A DNA stretch of 17,397 nt, from NCBI GenBank assembly GCA_022567055.1, contig JADFHU010000027.1:1-17397 (forward strand). Reading direction: 5' to 3'. Made by a program: the position numbers and the translations under genes. Positions 6,397-14,907 of the stretch are shown one piece after another; positions within the stretch are counted from its first letter, which is position 1, and each line of letters opens with the position of its first letter. The DNA comes from Planctomycetota bacterium. Lineage in GTDB: Bacteria; Planctomycetota; Phycisphaerae; Sedimentisphaerales; Anaerobacaceae. The notes beneath the pieces were generated by a model. The model had not been told where the DNA came from and did no database searches. It was given only the letters and a program-made list of their open reading frames with translations.

Positions 6397-6532
6397 TGCA
6401 CGCTTCAGTTTTTGGGTGTCCGATGAACATAATCACGCAGTTCCTGTGAGTCCCCGTCCCTCAAACCTGCTGTTGTTGTTTTCCAGGCATTCGCAGCAAG
6501 AGATATTCAGTCTGAAGGGATATTAGAAGGGC

Positions 6533-7612
6533 ATGAAGGCCGCATTGATTGGTTTGATGCAGTCCGGCAAGAGCACACTGCTGGCGAGCGTGAGCGGTAA
6601 GCCCATGCCCCCGGCAGGGTCGACGTCCATAGATGAGGCGGTGGTCCCGGTACCGGATGGACGACTTGACTGGTTGACGGACCTGCACAAACCCAAGAAG
6701 ACCACGCCGGCGACCATCGACTGTCTCGACCTGCCCGGATTCAACTTCAGCGATGACTCGGGACGTGCGGCCGCCCGACGTCTGATTGACCCGATACGGC
6801 GGGTGGACCTGCTGGTGTTGGTCGTGCGGGCCTTTGAGGATCCAGCCGTGCCGACCAGCGAGGGAGGTGTCGATCCCGTCCATGACCTCTCGGTGCTGCG
6901 AACCGAGTTGCTGTTGGCCGACCTGGAACTTGTCGCGACCCGCATCGAGCGACTGGAAAAACAGATCCACAAACCGACAAAGACACAGGCCCGCGACAAG
7001 GCGGAACTGGCCCTGCAGTGCAAGCTGCAAGCGGCCCTCGAGGCAGAGCAACCCATCAGCAGCGTGATTGAGACCGAGGCCCAAGAGGAGATCATCAGAT
7101 CCTTGGGCTTTCTGACTCAGAAGCCCATGGCGGTCGCCGTCAATGTGGCCGAGAGCCAAGTGGCCCAATCCGTTCAGCCCTTTGACTTCAAGGCGGTGTT
7201 GCCCGACACGGTCCCGGTGGTTTCCATCAGTGCAAAACTGGAACAGGAGCTTGCGGAACTCGACCAGGAGAGTCGGGCAGAGTTCATGTCCGATCTCGAC
7301 ATGACCGAATCTGCCACCTCTCAATTTGTGAATTGTTGTTATGCGGCCTTGGGGTTGGTCAGCTTTCTCACCACGGGACCGGACGAAGTCAGGGCCTGGC
7401 CCATTCGTAAAGGCACGAGTGCTCTTCTGGCGGCGGGAAAGATCCACAGCGACATCCAACGGGGGTTTATCCGGGCGGAGACCTTTGGCTTCGCCGACCT
7501 TCAGGAACATGGCGGCGAGAAAGAACTCAAGGCGGCAGGCAAAATACGGCTGGAAGGAAAGAGCTATGTGGTCCAGGATGGTGACATCATCAACTTCAGA
7601 TTTAACGTGTAG
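6533..7612 (+). CDS. YchF-like (Obg family) nucleotide-binding protein, divergent paralogue
   Basis: This 359-aa protein is close to YchF length (about 363). The P-loop is GLMQSGKS (residues 7-14) instead of YchF's GLPNVGKS. The G3 motif is DLPG (66-69) followed by Phe, so the catalytic-glutamine position is hydrophobic as in HAS-GTPases. NVAE (204-207) matches the altered G4 motif by which YchF prefers ATP over GTP. A Lys/Arg/Glu-rich helical insert at about 120-170 fits the coiled-coil domain. The C-terminus (FLTTGPDEVRAWPIRKGTSA through GDIINFRFNV) is the DUF933/TGS-like domain, nearly canonical. YchF proteins bind ribosomes and affect stress responses; whether this one does is inference. 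The ribosome site is odd: AGAAGG lies only 2 nt before ATG, and GAAGGGA about 12 nt before. It is followed after 36 bp by a dehydrogenase gene. Confidence 0.85.
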   Translation: MKAALIGLMQSGKSTLLASVSGKPMPPAGSTSIDEAVVPVPDGRLDWLTDLHKPKKTTPATIDCLDLPGFNFSDDSGRAAARRLIDPIRRVDLLVLVVRAFEDPAVPTSEGGVDPVHDLSVLRTELLLADLELVATRIERLEKQIHKPTKTQARDKAELALQCKLQAALEAEQPISSVIETEAQEEIIRSLGFLTQKPMAVAVNVAESQVAQSVQPFDFKAVLPDTVPVVSISAKLEQELAELDQESRAEFMSDLDMTESATSQFVNCCYAALGLVSFLTTGPDEVRAWPIRKGTSALLAAGKIHSDIQRGFIRAETFGFADLQEHGGEKELKAAGKIRLEGKSYVVQDGDIINFRFNV

Positions 7613-7648
7613 GCTGAATCGACAGATAGAAATGACAGGGGAGCAATA

Positions 7649-8680
7649 ATGAAGTCCATCCTATTGACGGGCATTCGAGAGATGGCATTATGTGAGACCC
7701 CCATGCCCTCCATCCAAGAGGGGACCGATGTCCTGATGAAGATCGAGCAGGTCGGCGTTTGTGGCTCCGACGTGCACTACTATGAGACAGGGCGCATTGG
7801 AGACCAGATCGTCGAGTTCCCCTTTGCCTTGGGGCATGAGTGTGCCGCCACGGTGGAGGCCGTCGGATCCGACGTGACACGCGTCAAGCCGGGCGACCGC
7901 ATTGCCGTGGATCCGGCCATGCCCTGTTTCGCCTGTGACCAGTGCCTGAGCGGACGCGAGCATACCTGTCGTAAACTCCGCTTCCTGGGCTGTCCGGGCC
8001 AAGCCGAAGGCTGTTTGGGGGAATACCTGGTGATGCCGGAGGCAAGCTGTTTTCTCCTCGGATCGCTCTCCTTTACCCAGGGGGTCCTTTGCGAGCCCCT
8101 GGCCATCGGGGTCTACGCGGCCCAGCAGGCGGGCGTGAAGGAGGGCATGTCGGTGGCGATGCTGGGTGCGGGGCCCATCGGCCTGAGCTGCCAGGTCAGT
8201 GCGATGGCGCTAGGCGCGGCGGACTGTCTGGTGACCGATCTGATTCCCGAGCGTTTGGAGATGGCCCGGCGCCACGGGGCGAGCTGGGCCGGCAGTCCCG
8301 AACAGCAGGACATCGTCGTTGAGATCCTTCGTCAACACCCGGAGGGGGTGGACGTCGTGTTCGAGTGCGCCGGCCAGCAGGAAACGGTCGATCATGGGGT
8401 GTCGTTGCTCAAGCCCGGAGGCAAGTTGATGCTGATCGGCATCCCTCGGGAGAGCGTGATCTCCCTGAACATCCACGAGGCCCGGCGACGCGAGGTCACG
8501 GTGGTCAATGTTCGGCGACAGAATCAGTGTACGCAGACGGCCATTGACTGGATTCAAGAGGGTCGTCTGCAGGTCGACTTCATGCGCACGCACCAGTTTG
8601 AGCTGGAAAAGACCCAAGACGCCTTCGAGCTGGTGGTCGGATACCGTGAGGGCGTGATGAAAGCCATCGTTGAGTTTTAG
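7649..8680 (+). CDS. Zinc-dependent medium-chain dehydrogenase (sorbitol/threonine dehydrogenase type)
   Basis: This 343-aa enzyme should oxidise a secondary alcohol or polyol with NAD+. Catalytic zinc ligands are Cys38 (GVCGSD), His63 and Glu64 (GHE), with the downstream CEPLAIG glutamate as in sorbitol dehydrogenase. Structural zinc ligands are Cys93, Cys96, Cys99 and Cys107. The Rossmann motif is GAGPIG, and the acidic residue in VTDLIPERL after the second strand favours NAD+ over NADP+. GSDVHYYETGRIGD is typical of the sorbitol/xylitol/threonine dehydrogenase group; the substrate cannot be fixed from sequence. AGGGGAG lies about 7 nt before the ATG. The gene ends only 3 nt before cinA, so they are probably cotranscribed. 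Confidence 0.9.
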   Translation: MKSILLTGIREMALCETPMPSIQEGTDVLMKIEQVGVCGSDVHYYETGRIGDQIVEFPFALGHECAATVEAVGSDVTRVKPGDRIAVDPAMPCFACDQCLSGREHTCRKLRFLGCPGQAEGCLGEYLVMPEASCFLLGSLSFTQGVLCEPLAIGVYAAQQAGVKEGMSVAMLGAGPIGLSCQVSAMALGAADCLVTDLIPERLEMARRHGASWAGSPEQQDIVVEILRQHPEGVDVVFECAGQQETVDHGVSLLKPGGKLMLIGIPRESVISLNIHEARRREVTVVNVRRQNQCTQTAIDWIQEGRLQVDFMRTHQFELEKTQDAFELVVGYREGVMKAIVEF

Positions 8681-8683
8681 TGT

Positions 8684-9934
8684 ATGAAGAGGGCGTCACT
8701 CATCGCTGTCGGGAATGAATTGCTCAGTGGTCTGACCATCGATACGAACTCTGCGTTCCTGGGGGGCCAGTTACAGGGTCTAGGCCTAGAGGTTGTCAGT
8801 CGATACACGGTACCCGATGAATTGACTGCCATTGAACGCGCTTTGACCTTGGCTTCGCAGGATGCCGATGTGGTGCTACTGACCGGAGGTTTGGGGCCCA
8901 CCGACGATGACCTGTCACGACAGGGCATGGCCCAGTTTTTGGGTGTTGAGTTGAAGTTGAAGGAGCATCTACTCGACACTATTAAGGGGCGGTTTGAGGC
9001 ACGTGGTCTGGACATGCCGGCACGAAACCGAGTGCAGGCCTGTCTGCCGGAGGGAACAGAGGCCTTAGCGAATGAGTGTGGGACGGCGCCGGGTGTCATG
9101 GCTCGGCGAGGGGATGCATATTTCTTCTTGATGCCAGGCGTCCCCTCCGAAATGAAGCGCATGTATCGCTCCGCCGTGGAACCGGTACTGCGGCCCTGGG
9201 TCGGGTCCCAGTCGATTGAACATCGCCGGCTCAAGTGCTTCGGTCTGGGTGAGTCCGCCCTGGTGGAGAAACTGGGAGACCGCATGCAGCGGGGCAGGAA
9301 TCCCCTCATCAACTGTACCGTGACCCTGGGCGTGATCACGCTGCACATCATTGGACAGGGGCGATCGGCGGCCGCAGCCAGAGAACGGGTCGAGGATGCC
9401 GAGTCCCAGGTGCGCGCCTTACTGGGGGACTGGATCTACGGGACGGGCGAGCAGACCCTGGCCGAGGTGGTGGCAGGGGAACTGCAGCGTCTGGGTCAGA
9501 CCTTGACAGTGGCGGAATCCTGTACGGGGGGGCTGCTTGGCAAGGAGGTGACAGATGTCCCGGGGGCCAGCACCTTCTTCAATCGAGGTTGGATCACCTA
9601 CAGTAACCAGGCCAAGACCGAAGAGTTGGGCGTCTCCCCAGACGTCATAGACAGGTGTGGAGCCGTCAGTGCCGAGGTTGCTGAAGCCATGGCGACTGCG
9701 GGCAGACGTAAATCGAAATCAGACTATTCAATCGCTATAACCGGTGTTGCCGGACCCGAGGGTGGGACAGACAGCAAGCCCGTGGGACTGGTGTTTATCG
9801 CAGTGGATTCGGCGGCTGGTTGCCAGGTGAAGCGCTGTTGCTTCGCCGGGGACCGTCGGTCCATCAGGCAGAGGGCGTCTCAGACGGCGCTGCACGCCTT
9901 GTGGCAAAAGCTCCATTTTGACTTGCCACAGTGA
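8684..9934 (+). CDS. cinA: CinA family protein (nicotinamide-nucleotide amidohydrolase, two-domain)
   Basis: This 416-aa protein is full length for CinA. The N-terminal molybdopterin-binding-like domain has GNELLSG near residues 10-16 and TGGLGPTDDD near 66-75; in characterised homologues it hydrolyses ADP-ribose. The C-terminal PncC domain (from about residue 265) has TVAESCTGGLLGKEVTDVPG, YSNQAK and ITGVAGPEGG, and deamidates NMN to NaMN in pyridine nucleotide salvage. The start ATG lies 3 nt after the preceding stop and lacks a clear ribosome site, suggesting translational coupling to the dehydrogenase. The stop codon lies inside the spacer of the promoter for the next gene. Confidence 0.95.
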   Translation: MKRASLIAVGNELLSGLTIDTNSAFLGGQLQGLGLEVVSRYTVPDELTAIERALTLASQDADVVLLTGGLGPTDDDLSRQGMAQFLGVELKLKEHLLDTIKGRFEARGLDMPARNRVQACLPEGTEALANECGTAPGVMARRGDAYFFLMPGVPSEMKRMYRSAVEPVLRPWVGSQSIEHRRLKCFGLGESALVEKLGDRMQRGRNPLINCTVTLGVITLHIIGQGRSAAAARERVEDAESQVRALLGDWIYGTGEQTLAEVVAGELQRLGQTLTVAESCTGGLLGKEVTDVPGASTFFNRGWITYSNQAKTEELGVSPDVIDRCGAVSAEVAEAMATAGRRKSKSDYSIAITGVAGPEGGTDSKPVGLVFIAVDSAAGCQVKRCCFAGDRRSIRQRASQTALHALWQKLHFDLPQ

Positions 9935-9946
9935 TTCTGCTATAAT
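9918..9946 (+). promoter_or_regulatory. Strong extended -10 sigma70 promoter for the first PilB-like gene
   Basis: TTGACT (9918-9923), a 17-nt spacer and a perfect TATAAT (9941-9946) preceded by TGC, which makes an extended -10. Transcription would begin near 9953. The element overlaps the last codons and stop of cinA. It places the transcript start downstream of the first in-frame ATG at 9918, so the coding start must be later (ATG 9984). Confidence 0.8.
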
Positions 9947-9983
9947 ACCCGGCAAACCGGAGGTAGCGTTGCTTGAGGGTTCA

Positions 9984-11720
9984 ATGGCAAAGAGACGCAG
10001 ACATTTGGGTGAAATCCTCTATAAGGCCGGCTTGGTCGAGAAGGCTGCCATCATAGAGGCCATCAAGGAGACCAAGACGTCTCGCAGACGTCTGGGCGAA
10101 ATCCTCATGGAACGGGGTCTGGTCAATGAGGAGTTGTTGACCAAAGCGCTCGCCAAGCAACTCGGTTTCAAGTTTGTCAAGCTCGATCAGATCGAGATTC
10201 CCAGCGACATGGGCAGCCTGCTGCCCAATGAGGTCATCAAGCGCTACAATGTCCTTCCCCTCGAACGTGAGAACGGCCGGCTGAAGATCGTCGTCAGTGA
10301 TCCCATGGATCTGGAGATGATGGACGACATTCGCCTGCGGGCCGGGGCGGAGCTGGAGTGTTACATGGCCAGCCCGACCAAGATCAAGGAGGCCCTGGAG
10401 CAGGAAGTGGGCGAGGACGAGGAACACGTCGAAGAGGACACCCTCAAGCACAGTATCGACGCGACTGCCCAAGAGTTGGCCGCTTTTGGAGATCTCCAGG
10501 CCGAGATTGCCCGGGCCAGTAGTGCGGCGGACGACGATGAGGGTCCGGTGGTTCGCCTGGTGAACCTGATTATCGACAATGCCTACCACATGCGGGCCAG
10601 CGATATTCACATCGAACCGATGGCCGACCGGGTGCGTGTTCGTTATCGCGTGGATGGTGTCTGTTTCGAGAAGGACAACCTCCCCAAGTCCATGCAACGG
10701 TCCCTGACGACCCGCTTCAAGATCATTTCGGGGATGGACATCGCCGAAAAGAGGATTCCTCAGGATGGGCGGATCAAGCGCAACATCGGCGGCGCCGACA
10801 TCGACTTTCGTGTCTCCGCCCTCCCCGCCAACCACGGCGAGAGTCTGGTCTTACGTATACTGCGGCCCGACGCCGTCACCATTGGCATCGCGGCTCTGGG
10901 CTTCGGCGAAGACAACCATGCGGTATTCAACCGCATCATCAAACGTCCCAACGGGATCTTCCTGGTCACGGGTCCGACCGGTAGCGGCAAGACCACCACG
11001 CTCTATGCCGCGCTCCAGGAACTCAATCTCCCCGACAAGAAGATCATCACGGCTGAGGATCCCGTGGAATACAACTTCGCCGGCATGAATCAGTGTCAGG
11101 TGCGGGGGGCGATCGGCCTGACCTTTGACAAGATCCTGCGGGCGATGTTACGCCAGGCGCCCAACATCATTCTGGTCGGTGAGATTCGTGATGGGGAGGT
11201 GGCGGATATCGCCATTCAGGCGGCCCTGACCGGGCACTTGGTCTTCAGCACCCTTCATACCAACGATGCCTGCAGTGCCATCACTCGCTTGATCGACATG
11301 GGCGTCAAGCCCTTCTTGGTGGCCAGTTCCATTCAGGCGATATTGGCGCAGCGTTTGATTCGTGTCATCTGCAAAAACTGCAAAAGCGAGGACCCCAACC
11401 CCGATCCGCACTTCCTGAAGATACTCGATATCTCCCCGCAGGAGGCCGAGCAGCACACCTTTTACAAGGGCACCGGATGCAGCAACTGTTCCGGCTCCGG
11501 TTACAAGGGCAGGCAGGGGATCTTTGAGATGGTCGAGTTGAACAATGCCCTGCGCGAACTCGCTTTCAAGAGGGCTACCGCCACAGAGCTGAAACGGGCG
11601 GCGGTCGCGGCAGGCATGCGGACCCTGATGGAGGACGGGAAACTCAAGATTTACGACGGTGTGACCACACCCGAAGAAGTGGCGCGGATCGCGCAGACCG
11701 AGGGAGTCATTGAACATTAG
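9984..11720 (+). CDS. PilB/GspE-type secretion ATPase with N-terminal MshEN motifs (first copy)
   Basis: This is a 578-aa hexameric ATPase that should drive pilus or pseudopilus assembly at the inner membrane. Two MshEN-like repeats open it (HLGEILYKAGLVEK near 7-20 and RLGEILMERGLVNEELLTKA near 36-55). Then come the SDIHIEP start of the core, Walker A GPTGSGKT (330-337), Asp box, Walker B region ILVGEIRD, and His box HLVFSTLHTND. The zinc tetracysteine is Cys463/466 and Cys499/502. The motif before Walker B is RQAPN rather than the common RQDPD. The start at ATG 9984 follows from the promoter; GAGGG lies 4 nt upstream, and a TTG at 9969 behind GGAGGT is a weaker alternative. PilT follows after 47 bp. 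Whether this copy serves the same machine as the second PilB is unknown. Confidence 0.9.
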   Translation: MAKRRRHLGEILYKAGLVEKAAIIEAIKETKTSRRRLGEILMERGLVNEELLTKALAKQLGFKFVKLDQIEIPSDMGSLLPNEVIKRYNVLPLERENGRLKIVVSDPMDLEMMDDIRLRAGAELECYMASPTKIKEALEQEVGEDEEHVEEDTLKHSIDATAQELAAFGDLQAEIARASSAADDDEGPVVRLVNLIIDNAYHMRASDIHIEPMADRVRVRYRVDGVCFEKDNLPKSMQRSLTTRFKIISGMDIAEKRIPQDGRIKRNIGGADIDFRVSALPANHGESLVLRILRPDAVTIGIAALGFGEDNHAVFNRIIKRPNGIFLVTGPTGSGKTTTLYAALQELNLPDKKIITAEDPVEYNFAGMNQCQVRGAIGLTFDKILRAMLRQAPNIILVGEIRDGEVADIAIQAALTGHLVFSTLHTNDACSAITRLIDMGVKPFLVASSIQAILAQRLIRVICKNCKSEDPNPDPHFLKILDISPQEAEQHTFYKGTGCSNCSGSGYKGRQGIFEMVELNNALRELAFKRATATELKRAAVAAGMRTLMEDGKLKIYDGVTTPEEVARIAQTEGVIEH

Positions 11721-11767
11721 GAATTGGCCGGGGTCGTTCCCAGAACACGCATTTGAGGATGTAGTCA

Positions 11768-12916
11768 ATGGCAACAGTTAACATGGATCGATTGCTCCAG
11801 GCCTGCTACGAGCAAGATGCCTCCGACATTCACCTCACCGTGGGCAGGCCGCCAATCTTTCGTATGGATGGTCGCCTGAGGGCCCTAGAGACGAAGGTCT
11901 TGGAGCCCACGGATACCGTTGCCCTGATGAAGAGTATCACCCCCGAACGGAACCAACAGGAACTCCAGGAAGAGGGGGGGACCGACTTCGGCTTTGCCTT
12001 CGGAGAGAAGGCCCGCTTCCGCGTGGCTGTCATGAAGCAAAAGGGCAATGTCGCCGTCGTCCTGCGGCTGATTCCCAACACACTGCTCAGTTTCGAACAG
12101 ATCGGTCTTCCCAAGCTGGCGGCCGGCCTGTGCCGTCGCCCGAGAGGTCTGTTTCTCGTGACCGGACCCACCGGGAGTGGAAAAACGACGACGCTTGCCT
12201 CCATGGTGGACTACATCAACACAAACATGGATCGTCACATCATCACCGTCGAGGATCCGATCGAGTATTACCATAACCATAAGAAGTCGATCATCAATCA
12301 GCGGGAGGTCGGCAACGATGTGCCGAGCTTCAGCGAGGCGCTCAGGAGGGTGTTGCGGCAGGACCCGGACGTGATCCTGGTGGGTGAATTGCGGGACCTG
12401 GAAACGATTGAAGCGGCGGTGCGGGCGGCAGAAACAGGACACCTGGTTTTCAGTACACTTCACACCACCAGTGCCTCCGGCACCATAACCCGAATCATCG
12501 ACGTGTTCCCCACGAATCAGCAGGAGCAGATCCGCATTCAGCTCGCCGGCAACCTGATCGCTGTGCTGGCCCAGGCCCTGTGCTCGGTGGCCAACGGCCG
12601 TGGGCGGGTCGCTGCCTACGAGTTTATGGTGGTGACCCCCGCGATTGCGAACCTGATCCGCGAAAACAAGACCTACCGTATCGATTCCAGCATCCAAACG
12701 GGCAAGAAGCTGGGCATGCAGCTCCTGGACGAGCATCTTTGGAAGCTCTATGACATCGGCAAGATCGACGTCGAAGAGATGCTCGACAAGGCCATGTCGC
12801 CCGGTGCCCTGCACGCCAAGGCCAAGGAAAAGATTGCAGGCATGAAGGGCCGGAAGGGCGCCAAGGCGGCTGCCAAAAAGGCCTTTGACGACGTCGGCAC
12901 CATCCTCAAGACCTAG
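11768..12916 (+). CDS. pilT: Twitching motility / pilus retraction ATPase PilT
   Basis: This 382-aa protein lacks the N-terminal MshEN domain and the tetracysteine zinc site of PilB, as PilT should. Visible motifs are ASDIHLTVG near residue 18, Walker A GPTGSGKT (133-140), the Asp box VEDPIEY, RQDPDVILVGELRDLETI, AAETGHLVFSTLHT and the PilT-like C-terminal AIANLIRENK (usual form AIRNLIRE). In known systems PilT disassembles the pilus and allows twitching. A lysine/alanine-rich tail after about residue 350 (KGRKGAKAAAKKAF) is longer and more basic than in the best-known PilT proteins. It is probably cotranscribed with the preceding ATPase; GAGGAT lies about 8 nt before the ATG. Confidence 0.93.
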   Translation: MATVNMDRLLQACYEQDASDIHLTVGRPPIFRMDGRLRALETKVLEPTDTVALMKSITPERNQQELQEEGGTDFGFAFGEKARFRVAVMKQKGNVAVVLRLIPNTLLSFEQIGLPKLAAGLCRRPRGLFLVTGPTGSGKTTTLASMVDYINTNMDRHIITVEDPIEYYHNHKKSIINQREVGNDVPSFSEALRRVLRQDPDVILVGELRDLETIEAAVRAAETGHLVFSTLHTTSASGTITRIIDVFPTNQQEQIRIQLAGNLIAVLAQALCSVANGRGRVAAYEFMVVTPAIANLIRENKTYRIDSSIQTGKKLGMQLLDEHLWKLYDIGKIDVEEMLDKAMSPGALHAKAKEKIAGMKGRKGAKAAAKKAFDDVGTILKT

Positions 12917-13086
12917 CACATTCCTGACGACAACTAGGAGAGACTGTTGGGAAACGGGTCCTTTCTAGGCTCTGCCCAAGTAATGTCCTAATGACCAGGT
13001 GTCTAAATGGTAAAAGCCGTTATATAAAGCATTTAGTGCGGTACTATGAGACTATGACGTGAGTGTCACTGCTTAAGGTGTAAATA
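12917..13086 (+). promoter_or_regulatory. pilT-pilB gap with a CTAAATG/CATTTAG dyad
   Basis: This 170-bp gap is more AT-rich than its surroundings. It holds a perfect 7-bp inverted repeat CTAAATG (13003-13009) / CATTTAG (13030-13036) with a 20-nt spacer, a -10-like TACTAT (13042-13047) without a good -35, and GTGA-GTG-TCAC just before the ribosome site AAGGTG (13075-13080). It probably carries a promoter for the second pilB that needs an activator or alternative sigma factor; this is inference. Confidence 0.4.
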
Positions 13087-14874
13087 ATGGCAAACAGCGG
13101 TTCCATGGGACAAATGCCTCCCCTCCAGCAGTTGCGGGGCAGACAGGTGGGTAGAGTCCTCATTAAGATGGGGATTCTAAGCAGGGACAACGTCAGCGAA
13201 TGCCTCAAGATTCAGGCGGACAACGGGGGCACGCCCAAGTTGGGGGAGATCCTGGTCGAGCAGGGATTGATAGACCAGGGGCAATTGCAGCAGGCCCTGG
13301 CCGCCCAACGGGGCATGGAATTCATTAGCATCGATGGCATGGATATTTCGGCGGAGGTCTTGGAGAAGGTCCCGGCCCAGATGGCCAATACCTATCGGGT
13401 CGTTCCCATTGAGTACACTAGTGACACCAATGAGCTGGTCGTCGCAGTGGACGATCCCGATAATCTCCAGGCCACCGACGACCTCAGCACTCTCATGGGC
13501 TTCAAGGTCAAGGCCAAGGTCACGGATGCCCATGCCCTGGCCGAGGCCCTTGCGACTCACTATGAAGAGAAAGAGGAGGAAGCCGGGGGGGCGGACGCCA
13601 GCATCAACGAACTCATCCATGAGATTCAGGGTGACAATTTCCTGGCAGAGTTCGAGGGACGGGATCAGAGCATCGACCTGGACGAACTGCAGGAACTGTC
13701 CCAGTCCAACCCGGTGCGCAAGCTCCTCAACCTGGTCTTGCTGCAGGCCATCCGCGACAAGGCATCCGACATCCATTTCGAACCCTTCGAAGATGAATAC
13801 AAGATGCGCTATCGTATCGACGGCGTCCTCTACGAGATGATCCCCCCACCGAAGTATATTGCAGCGGCCTTGAGTTCACGGATTAAGGTCATGGCCGACC
13901 TGGACATCGCCGAGAGGCGCCTGCCGCAGGATGGCCGCATCTCGCTGACAGTGAGTGGCAAACCCGTTGACTTGCGGGTCAGCGTGCTGCCAACGATGTT
14001 TGGCGAGAGTGTGGTGTTGCGTATTCTAGACCGCTCGCAGGTCAGTTTCGACATGGAAAAACTGGGATTCTCCGACCACGACCTCAACACCTACCGGCAA
14101 CTGATCAAGAAGCCCAACGGCATCGTCATCGTGACGGGGCCCACCGGCTGCGGCAAGACGACGACCCTCTATGCGGCCGTGAACGCGCTGAACGACATTG
14201 GCACCAAGATCATTACCACCGAAGACCCGGTGGAATATGATCTGGATGGCGTCGTGCAGGTGCAGATTCGCTCCGATATCGGTTTGACCTTTGCCACCTG
14301 CCTGCGATCGATCCTACGTCAGGACCCGGACATCGTCCTGGTGGGTGAGGTCCGTGACCTGGAGACGGCGCAGATCGCCGCGCAGGCCTCCTTGACGGGT
14401 CACCTGGTCTTGACGACGCTCCACACCAACGATGCACCGAGTTCCGTGGCCCGTCTGTTGGATCTGGGGGTCGAACCCTTCCTGATAACGGCCACCGTCG
14501 AAGGCGTGGTGGCGCAGCGGCTGGTTCGCAGGATCTGCGCCAAGTGTCGAACCGAATATGAGCCTGATGACGAACAGATCTTCGAACTCCGACTAGACCG
14601 AGATCTAATCAAGGAGAAGACCTTCTACTATGGCAAGGGCTGCAATCGCTGCAACAACACCGGGTACAAGGGACGGCTCGGCCTCTACGAGATCATGACC
14701 TTTAACGACAAAATCCGCAGCATGATCATGGAGAAGGCCTCGACCAATCTCTTGCGTGATGAGGCCGTCAAGAACGGGATGATCCTGTTGCGGGAAAACG
14801 GGCTCAGTGTCATCTACGACGGCATCACCACGGTCGACGAGGTCATCAAGGAGACCATCGCTGGCACGGAATAG
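13087..14874 (+). CDS. pilB: Type IV pilus assembly ATPase PilB (second copy)
   Basis: This 595-aa assembly ATPase has two N-terminal MshEN-like motifs: RQVGRVLIKMGILSRDNV, and KLGEILVEQGLIDQGQLQQA followed by LAAQ, the second almost ideal. In MshE and related ATPases this module binds c-di-GMP. The core has ASDIHFEPF, Walker A GPTGCGKT (351-358), DPVEYDL, RQDPDIVLVGEVRDLETAQI and HLVLTTLHTND. Zinc cysteines are Cys484/487 and Cys519/522. A Glu-rich hinge (about 159-205) links the N-domain to the core. The start at ATG 13087 has AAGGTG 6 nt upstream. It lies 33 bp before pilC, the usual pairing of motor and platform, so this is the likelier cognate extension ATPase. Confidence 0.93.
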   Translation: MANSGSMGQMPPLQQLRGRQVGRVLIKMGILSRDNVSECLKIQADNGGTPKLGEILVEQGLIDQGQLQQALAAQRGMEFISIDGMDISAEVLEKVPAQMANTYRVVPIEYTSDTNELVVAVDDPDNLQATDDLSTLMGFKVKAKVTDAHALAEALATHYEEKEEEAGGADASINELIHEIQGDNFLAEFEGRDQSIDLDELQELSQSNPVRKLLNLVLLQAIRDKASDIHFEPFEDEYKMRYRIDGVLYEMIPPPKYIAAALSSRIKVMADLDIAERRLPQDGRISLTVSGKPVDLRVSVLPTMFGESVVLRILDRSQVSFDMEKLGFSDHDLNTYRQLIKKPNGIVIVTGPTGCGKTTTLYAAVNALNDIGTKIITTEDPVEYDLDGVVQVQIRSDIGLTFATCLRSILRQDPDIVLVGEVRDLETAQIAAQASLTGHLVLTTLHTNDAPSSVARLLDLGVEPFLITATVEGVVAQRLVRRICAKCRTEYEPDDEQIFELRLDRDLIKEKTFYYGKGCNRCNNTGYKGRLGLYEIMTFNDKIRSMIMEKASTNLLRDEAVKNGMILLRENGLSVIYDGITTVDEVIKETIAGTE

Positions 14875-14907
14875 TTAGGATGAAAACGCTTTTTGTGAGG
14901 ATTCGAA

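Larger units (their letters stand above)
6198..6532. other. Divergent intergenic region between precorrin-2 dehydrogenase and the YchF-like gene
   Basis: These 335 bp hold no credible gene. From left to right they contain the minus-strand -10 and dyad (6205-6229), the hairpin CCACTC-GGATCG-GAGTGG (6262-6279), the possible terminator (6328-6353), and a modest plus-strand promoter candidate (6367-6396). The last 130 bp are an apparent leader for the YchF-like gene. I looked for a cobalamin riboswitch because of the tetrapyrrole gene and did not find its conserved box. Confidence 0.5.

Noticed and set aside
6365..6400. SRP RNA-like string CCAGGTCA
   Set aside because: The following GGTCCGGAAGGAAGCAGCC part of the SRP RNA loop is absent, so the match is chance.
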